In this document: in pieces, positions 39,884 to 44,827 of the stretch
How the letters are laid out: every line of letters starts with the position of its first letter
How positions within the stretch are numbered: the stretch's first letter is position 1
From: an uncultured Mucilaginibacter sp.
Lineage (GTDB): Bacteria > Bacteroidota > Bacteroidia > Sphingobacteriales > Sphingobacteriaceae
Assembly (NCBI GenBank): GCA_903887275.1
Contig: CAISPD010000018.1
Span: forward strand, 1 to 44,827
Length of the DNA stretch: 44,827 nucleotides
Reading direction: 5' to 3'
The notes under the pieces: generated by a model
Database searches by the model: none
Told to the model about the DNA's origin: nothing
The model's input: only the letters and a program-made list of their open reading frames with translations
Made by a program: the position numbers and the translations under genes

Positions 39884-42883
39884 ATGAATTTGGCTCCATC
39901 GGGAAAACTAAGAAACAGCAATTGCGCCCCTCTTTTTATTAGAGTGTTGAGCTTGCTATTTTTTCTGTTTGCAGGCACAATGCTTTGCCGGGCTCAAAAA
40001 TATACGTTTACCCACTACGATATCGAGGATGGTTTGATCGAATCACAGGTAAATAACCTTGCACTCGATCACGAACATCGCCTTTGGGTAGCCACTTTTG
40101 GTGGTGCCTGCCGGTTTGATGGCAAGGAATTTATTTCTTACACCCGTCAAAACGGTCTGCCAACTAACTTTGTCAACTATGTTTTTACCGACAAATACGA
40201 TAACCAGTGGTTTGGCACACAAAGTGGCCTGGTAAAGGTGGTCAATAATAAATTGATCAATATAAAACTGCCGGATAGTCTTGATAATCGAAGGGTACGT
40301 AATATAGTTCAGGACGGCAGTGGAAATATTTGGGCCGGCATTGGGGGACGCTTGTTCAGGATAACCGGCGATACAGTAAAACTGCAATGGGTGCAGGATA
40401 CGGTTAAAAATGCAGTTACCAGTATAGCTACTGATAAACAAGGCCGATTGTATGTTTCAATTTTTAAAAAAGGGTTGTATTATCTCGAAAACGGTAAATG
40501 GATCAATTTAACATCCTTTCCAACATTGAAACAGTCATTTTATGTCGCACATATTTTCTTCGACAAAATTGACAACCGTAAAATTTACCTTCAAACCTAT
40601 ACCGCTGTTTATACTGTTATTAACGGCCGGTTAGTACCTTTTGAAAGCAAAGCAATGGCGGCAATAGCACTTAAATCTTATTTGCTGTGCACGACGCTTG
40701 ATGCGGATAATAATTTATGGATCGGGACCACCATCGGCGCCTATTATATCAAAAATCACCAGGTAACACATTTTACGGCAATCAATGGATTGACTGATAA
40801 TTCGGTAGCCGACGTTTATAACGATGCCGACAATAACCTGTGGTTTGCCACACAGGGAAATGGCTTGTACAAATATGAGGGTCAGCGATTCGTAATGCTC
40901 GACCGTTCACAGGGGCTACCCTTTAATCAGGTGGTGATGGCCATTAGTCGCGATAAAAAAGGAAATATTTTACTGGGCATGTATGGCGGTGGATTGATGC
41001 AGTATGATGGAAAAAAATTAACTACAATAAACCTTGGCCAAAATGATCCTGATCTGAAACGGATACAACACCTTTATATTGACAGCAGAGGCACTTTATG
41101 GATAGGGACCATCAATGGATTATGGAGTTACAGCAATAGAACTACCCGACGCATCAAAGCACTCAATAATTATGCTGTCAATGGCGTAATAGAAGATAAT
41201 GCCGGGGTACTATGGATAATTACATCAGGCGGGTGTTTTTATATGGAAAATGGTGCACCCCGCCGGGTTGTAAATTTTTATCGCTTTTTATCTTCTATCG
41301 TTACACTGGGCCATGACTCGGTGATTGTAGGCACTAACGATGGTATAGCGCTGCTGGTAAATAAAAATCTGGCAAAATCATTTAAGCTAAATCCACTCAG
41401 AACTTCAGCAGTTTTCAGTATCCTAAAATATAAAAATGACCTCGTTTTCGGCACCGACGACAGAGGCGTTTTTACCTGGGACAGAACCACCGGGCAAATT
41501 AATAATTACAGCCTTAAAGACGGTTTAAATTCAAATACAATCTATAGCCTTGTGTCTGATGATAAGGGAATTATCTGGGCAGGTACCGGGCGCGGCGTAA
41601 ATCGTCTTTTGCTTGACACCACAAGAAACCTATTTTCAGTTGCCGGTAATGACAGCCCGAAATCACTTATTTTAGAATCGAACCAGAATGCTGCACTTTA
41701 CGCTGATCATAAAGTTTGGATCGGAACTACGAAAGGTGCAATAATTTATGATACTGATTCAAAGCAAAACGGAGCTACAGCGCCGCACGTAATCATTCGT
41801 TCAGCCCGATTGGTATCGCAGATCGGTTCTTCAATTGGCTGGGACAATAGCACTGTGCTTACTGAAGGGGCAACGCTATCCCATAACCAAAACCATCTCG
41901 CAATTTGGTTTCGGGGAGTTGATTTAAGTAACCCAAACGCCATAAGTTATCGTTACAAACTCCGGGGGCTCGATAAATCCTATTCTGCACCGGTAACAAA
42001 CGATGTGGTCGATTATCCTTCTTTGCCTCCGGGGAAATATACATTTGAGGTAAAAGCGCTAAGCTCCGGAGGTATCCCTTCAGAAAATACCGCCAGCTTT
42101 TCATTTTCAATTACACCGCCGTTTTATCAAACTACCCCATTCCGTTTGGCTGTGGTGGCTTCATTTATTCTGCTTGGGTTTGTTATTCAAAATTTTCTAT
42201 ACCGGCGGAAATTGAAAAGGCAGCGGGTAATTGAAGCGACCAAACGTGCCGAGAGTCTGAGGATACGGCAACAAACTGCCGAAGATTTCCACGATGAACT
42301 TGGCAACAAACTCACACGCATAACGGTACTTTCCGAAATTCTGGATACTAAAATGGATCAGACACAAGGAGACCAAAAGAAGCTTTTAGAACAGATCAGG
42401 CAAAATGCGGCATCGCTTTATAATGGCACCAAGGACATTCTGTGGGCCCTGGACCCTAAAAGTGATAACTTGTATGAAATTTTAAATCATATCAAAGATT
42501 TTGGCAACGAGTTATTCCTGGATACGCAAGTAGAGTTTGAATTTGATGGAATTGATGAATCGCTAAACTCAATAAAACTTCCATTAGAGTACAGCCGTAA
42601 TATTCCGATGATATTTAAAGAATTACTAAACAATATACTTAAACATGCCCAGGCTACCCTTGTAACGCTTAAACTTGACCATTTAGAGAAATCGAAAATA
42701 GAACTTACTTTAAACGACAATGGCTGTGGTTTTTTGCAAAATGGTTCGTATAGAGGGCAGGGCATTAACAATATTATAACCCGCACAAAACGAATCGGCG
42801 GCGATATTGATATACAGTCGGAGCCCGGAAAAGGTACATTTGTTACGCTTACCATAAGTATGGCAAATCCGGTTAAAGTTTAA
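39884..42883 (+). CDS. Propeller-type sensor histidine kinase (Reg_prop, Y_Y_Y, HisKA_3, HATPase)
   Basis: A 999-residue membrane sensor. A signal peptide (ends LCRAQ) leads to a periplasmic beta-propeller of Reg_prop repeats (such as DNNLWIGTTIGAYYIKN) over about residues 25-620, a Y_Y_Y domain (YRYKLRGLDKSYS, about 675-750), one transmembrane helix (FILLGFVIQNFLYRRK, about 765) and a NarX-like kinase with phospho-His in FHDELGNKLTRI and HATPase boxes NNILKHAQA, NDNGCGF and GQGINNI. It lacks the AraC domain of classical HTCS and instead has a separate LuxR-type regulator 15 bp downstream. Ligand unknown, probably glycan-related. Confidence 0.93.
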   Translation: MNLAPSGKLRNSNCAPLFIRVLSLLFFLFAGTMLCRAQKYTFTHYDIEDGLIESQVNNLALDHEHRLWVATFGGACRFDGKEFISYTRQNGLPTNFVNYVFTDKYDNQWFGTQSGLVKVVNNKLINIKLPDSLDNRRVRNIVQDGSGNIWAGIGGRLFRITGDTVKLQWVQDTVKNAVTSIATDKQGRLYVSIFKKGLYYLENGKWINLTSFPTLKQSFYVAHIFFDKIDNRKIYLQTYTAVYTVINGRLVPFESKAMAAIALKSYLLCTTLDADNNLWIGTTIGAYYIKNHQVTHFTAINGLTDNSVADVYNDADNNLWFATQGNGLYKYEGQRFVMLDRSQGLPFNQVVMAISRDKKGNILLGMYGGGLMQYDGKKLTTINLGQNDPDLKRIQHLYIDSRGTLWIGTINGLWSYSNRTTRRIKALNNYAVNGVIEDNAGVLWIITSGGCFYMENGAPRRVVNFYRFLSSIVTLGHDSVIVGTNDGIALLVNKNLAKSFKLNPLRTSAVFSILKYKNDLVFGTDDRGVFTWDRTTGQINNYSLKDGLNSNTIYSLVSDDKGIIWAGTGRGVNRLLLDTTRNLFSVAGNDSPKSLILESNQNAALYADHKVWIGTTKGAIIYDTDSKQNGATAPHVIIRSARLVSQIGSSIGWDNSTVLTEGATLSHNQNHLAIWFRGVDLSNPNAISYRYKLRGLDKSYSAPVTNDVVDYPSLPPGKYTFEVKALSSGGIPSENTASFSFSITPPFYQTTPFRLAVVASFILLGFVIQNFLYRRKLKRQRVIEATKRAESLRIRQQTAEDFHDELGNKLTRITVLSEILDTKMDQTQGDQKKLLEQIRQNAASLYNGTKDILWALDPKSDNLYEILNHIKDFGNELFLDTQVEFEFDGIDESLNSIKLPLEYSRNIPMIFKELLNNILKHAQATLVTLKLDHLEKSKIELTLNDNGCGFLQNGSYRGQGINNIITRTKRIGGDIDIQSEPGKGTFVTLTISMANPVKV

Positions 42884-42898
42884 TTTCAATTAAACATT

Positions 42899-43525
42899 AT
42901 GAGTAAAAATATCAGGATCGTAATTATTGAAGATGACCAGATCATCAGGGAAGGTTATACCCTCCTGATAGGTCAAACCGAGGGTTATGCCGTGGTTAAT
43001 AGTTATGAATCATTTGACGACGCCGCAAAAACCATAACCGATGATAACCCCGACGTCATTTTGCTCGACATTGAACTACCTGGTACCAATGGTATTCAGG
43101 CAATACCAAGATTAAAAAGACTTTTGCCACACACTTATATTTTAATTCTTACAGTATACGAGTCGGAAAAGACAATTTTCGAAGCTTTGGCAAACGGGGC
43201 CTCTGGTTATCTTACTAAAAACACCCCGGCAACACGCATTGTTGATTCAATTCGCGAAGTGAAAGATGGCGGCGGACCCATGAGCGTTAATATTGCCCGT
43301 ATGGTAATTAAATCCTTCCAACGCAATCAGGAGTCGCCACTATCAAAGCGCGAAACCCAGATATTGGAACAAATTGCTGAAGGCAAAAGCAGGAGCCTTA
43401 TTGCCCGCGACCTGTTTATCGACCTGGAAACCGTAAGAAGTCACATCAAAAATATTTACCTCAAACTGGATGTCAATTCCAGAGCCGATGCTATTAAAAC
43501 CGCTAAAGAGAACAAACTTATCTAA
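42899..43525 (+). CDS. NarL/LuxR-family response regulator
   Basis: A 208-residue regulator. The receiver has D12/D13 (EDDQ), phospho-acceptor D57 (ILLDIELPGTNG), Thr in LTVYE and Lys in LTKNTP. The C-terminal LuxR-type HTH (SKRETQILEQIAEGKSRSLIARDLFIDLETVRSHI) binds DNA, probably as a dimer on palindromes. It is encoded 15 bp after the sensor kinase, its obvious partner, and may bind the shared 17-bp sites at 39818 and 43571. Confidence 0.93.
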   Translation: MSKNIRIVIIEDDQIIREGYTLLIGQTEGYAVVNSYESFDDAAKTITDDNPDVILLDIELPGTNGIQAIPRLKRLLPHTYILILTVYESEKTIFEALANGASGYLTKNTPATRIVDSIREVKDGGGPMSVNIARMVIKSFQRNQESPLSKRETQILEQIAEGKSRSLIARDLFIDLETVRSHIKNIYLKLDVNSRADAIKTAKENKLI

Positions 43526-43570
43526 ATTCTTTTCGCAGCAATAAAGGATTTTTGCGCCGGAATCTCAAAA

Positions 43571-43587
43571 TCCCCCCAATAGGGTGA
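43571..43587. promoter_or_regulatory. Palindromic site upstream of the AraC gene (17-mer, copy 2)
   Basis: TCCCCCCAATAGGGTGA, differing in one base from the complement of the site at 39818-39834. It lies 60 bp before the AraC start and about 20 bp upstream of a -7-like TATCTTTA at 43612, a placement suited to activation. Confidence 0.55.
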
Positions 43588-43647
43588 TATCTCGCTTTAC
43601 TCTCCCAAGTATCTTTATACTCAGCAGCATACGTTATCCCAAATGCT

Positions 43648-44508
43648 ATGAACCATACCAGGATATTGAGAAATAATAACAGGGTCACCAGCAGTAAACT
43701 GCCATCGGTTGGTCCTCAAGCTACAGGCAGTTTTACCCTTAGGTTTGTTTTTGATGGAGCCGAGCAATGTTTTATAGGACGTCGTCGTCTGGACATTCAA
43801 AATGATACTTTTTTGGTTTTGAATCCCGGTACCCGATTTACCAATATTCCCGGCCCTGATGCCACGGTATTAACTATTGAGCTGGATGCTGAATATTTGA
43901 ACAATTTCTTTGTCAACGCAAACAACATTCATGCCTTAACAGGCATTGGCTCAAACAACGCCATATTTTTGCCCGAACTGGCCGAAACAGTATATCCATT
44001 TAAAATGGAGATCAAAAATGCCGCTATCCGACTGAAAGATTATCTCGAAGAAGGCGAATACGACGAAGAGCAACTCAGCCTATATGTGGACCGCTGTCTG
44101 GTAACTTTTTATAATATTTACAACGAAGAGATCATTGAAAAAGCCCGGAAACTCAATTTTCTGCATTACAGTACACGGGTAGAGATATTACGCCGACTGA
44201 ACCTGGCCAAAGAATATTTATATGCTAATTATAGTCGCAATGTGAGCCTTGAGAGCCTGGCCGACCATTCCTGTTTGTCTGTTAATCACTTGTTGCGTAC
44301 GTTTAAGCTGGCATACAATCAATCACCTCATCAGTTCTTGATCCAGTTACGTTTGCAGCGCGCTCAATTATTACTGGCAAAAACCGAGTACCCCATTTAT
44401 ACCATTGTAACTATGGTTGGCTTTAAATGTACCAGTTCATTTATCCGACTTTTCCGTACCCGTTATAAAACCACACCACTCAAATACCGCAACGTGCTTG
44501 CCGCCTGA
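43648..44508 (+). CDS. AraC-family transcriptional regulator
   Basis: A 286-residue regulator. The N-terminal ~165 residues form a cupin-like sensor (FIGRRRLDIQNDTFLVLNPGT). The C-terminal AraC HTH pair is clear (VSLESLADHSCLSVNHLLRTFKLAYNQSPHQFLIQLRLQRA and IYTIVTMVGFKCTSSFIRLFRTRYKTTPLKYRN). It stands after the two-component pair, with the shared palindrome in its promoter, so it is probably under their control and may carry the signal further. Targets are not shown. Confidence 0.9.
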   Translation: MNHTRILRNNNRVTSSKLPSVGPQATGSFTLRFVFDGAEQCFIGRRRLDIQNDTFLVLNPGTRFTNIPGPDATVLTIELDAEYLNNFFVNANNIHALTGIGSNNAIFLPELAETVYPFKMEIKNAAIRLKDYLEEGEYDEEQLSLYVDRCLVTFYNIYNEEIIEKARKLNFLHYSTRVEILRRLNLAKEYLYANYSRNVSLESLADHSCLSVNHLLRTFKLAYNQSPHQFLIQLRLQRAQLLLAKTEYPIYTIVTMVGFKCTSSFIRLFRTRYKTTPLKYRNVLAA

Positions 44509-44562
44509 AAAAGCGGGTATCAAATTTTACTTTTCACCGATTGTGTAATTCGGCAATCTTCC

Positions 44563-44570
44563 TATATTTG
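44563..44570 (+). promoter_or_regulatory. Promoter candidate for the second tRNA-Glu
   Basis: TATATTTG fits TAnnTTTG, with TTG at 44541 giving a 19-bp gap to a -33-like element. It lies 66 bp before the tRNA. Confidence 0.55.
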
Positions 44571-44597
44571 CGCCCATGCTGCGGGATATGCGGTTGG

Positions 44598-44636
44598 CTC
44601 AATGCTCAATGCCAAATCCCCAATGACCAAAAAAAA
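44598..44636 (+). repeat. Heptamer repeat array upstream of the second tRNA-Glu
   Basis: Four 7-base units (CTCAATG twice, CCAAATC, CCCAATG), then ACC and eight A. The first tRNA has the same units with CCCAATG, not CTCAATG, doubled. Confidence 0.6.
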
Positions 44637-44708
44637 GGCCCGTTCGTCTAGGGGTTAGGACGCAAGATTTTCATTCTTGAAACAGGGGTTCGATTCCCCT
44701 ACGGGCTA
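44637..44708 (+). tRNA. tRNA-Glu (anticodon UUC), second copy
   Basis: 72 nt, identical to the tRNA at 11091-11162 and on the opposite strand. Anticodon TTC in loop TTTTCAT. Here the 3' CCA is encoded (44709-44711), unlike the first copy. Confidence 0.96.
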
Positions 44709-44725
44709 CCATAAAAACAAAATTA

Positions 44726-44762
44726 GCGCTGTAAGTCAAATACTTACGGCGTTAATTGTTTA
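44726..44762 (+). terminator. Terminator of the second tRNA-Glu
   Basis: GCGCTGTAAGT (44726-44736) pairs with ACTTACGGCGT (44742-44752) with two G-T pairs around a 5-base loop, followed by TAATTGTTT. Confidence 0.65.
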
Positions 44763-44827
44763 ATCCCGGACACTTAATATCATTTTGGCCAGTTTCTCAT
44801 TCATTTAGTCCAATTTAAATACCTGGC

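Noticed and set aside
1-44827. CRISPR arrays, rRNA genes
   Set aside because: No regularly spaced identical repeats and no rRNA-like stretches were seen.

Overview
The window looks like a chromosome segment of a soil- or plant-associated Bacteroidota, most likely Sphingobacteriaceae (Mucilaginibacter/Pedobacter type). The grounds are a SusCD-era glycan gene set (GH51, GH13, a GH30-like enzyme, an SLC5 symporter), a propeller-type hybrid sensor, AraC regulators, -7 boxes of the TAnnTTTG type, and few Shine-Dalgarno sequences. The genus is an inference from gene style, not from a search.

Positions 1 to about 11090 are one end of an integrated, mobilizable element whose other end lies beyond the left edge. 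On the minus strand it carries an XRE regulator, an HxH-type (MobP-like) relaxase, an unknown gene and a large STAND-type NTPase with C-terminal repeats (possible defence cargo). On the plus strand a compact run of overlapping genes (5338-11100) encodes two small proteins, a four-helix membrane/coiled-coil protein, a VWA-like lipoprotein, a 38-residue hydrophobic peptide, a VirD4/TraG-like coupling ATPase, a MobC-like accessory protein, a 48-residue protein and a large serine recombinase. The recombinase reading frame ends inside tRNA-Glu(UUC), which marks the attachment site. A candidate oriT with a 14-bp inverted repeat and two YATCYTG/Y-type nick motifs sits beside the relaxase gene.

Positions 11091-44827 are host-like. 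In order: tRNA-Glu; a PhyH dioxygenase with a divergent AraC regulator; a GH13 enzyme; a WG-repeat protein with a DUF2306 membrane protein; a GAF-PAS protein that has a histidine-kinase H-box but no ATPase domain; small membrane and lipoproteins; a partner-switching cassette (receiver-PP2C phosphatase, STAS protein, HATPase kinase); a GH30-like enzyme; a stand-alone receiver; an unknown lipoprotein; a GATase-like protein; a DisA_N-like (diadenylate-cyclase-fold) protein; DUF4242; GH51 arabinofuranosidase; and an SLC5 symporter. A 911-bp intergenic region full of palindromic and tandem repeats follows.

Positions 33679-39297 form a hexuronate catabolic operon (mannonate dehydratase, uronate isomerase, KDG kinase, KDPG aldolase, MFS transporter). 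It is followed by a convergent OsmC gene and a sensor kinase/response regulator/AraC cluster. The sensor gene and the AraC gene share a near-identical 17-bp palindromic site upstream. The window closes with a second, identical but inverted tRNA-Glu. Together the host genes suggest uptake and breakdown of arabinose- and uronate-containing plant polysaccharides.

The most interesting points are the tRNA-Glu junction and oriT of the element, its STAND gene and unusual transfer operon, the DisA_N-like protein, the partner-switching cassette without a sigma factor, the paired 17-bp sites, and the covarying tandem repeats.
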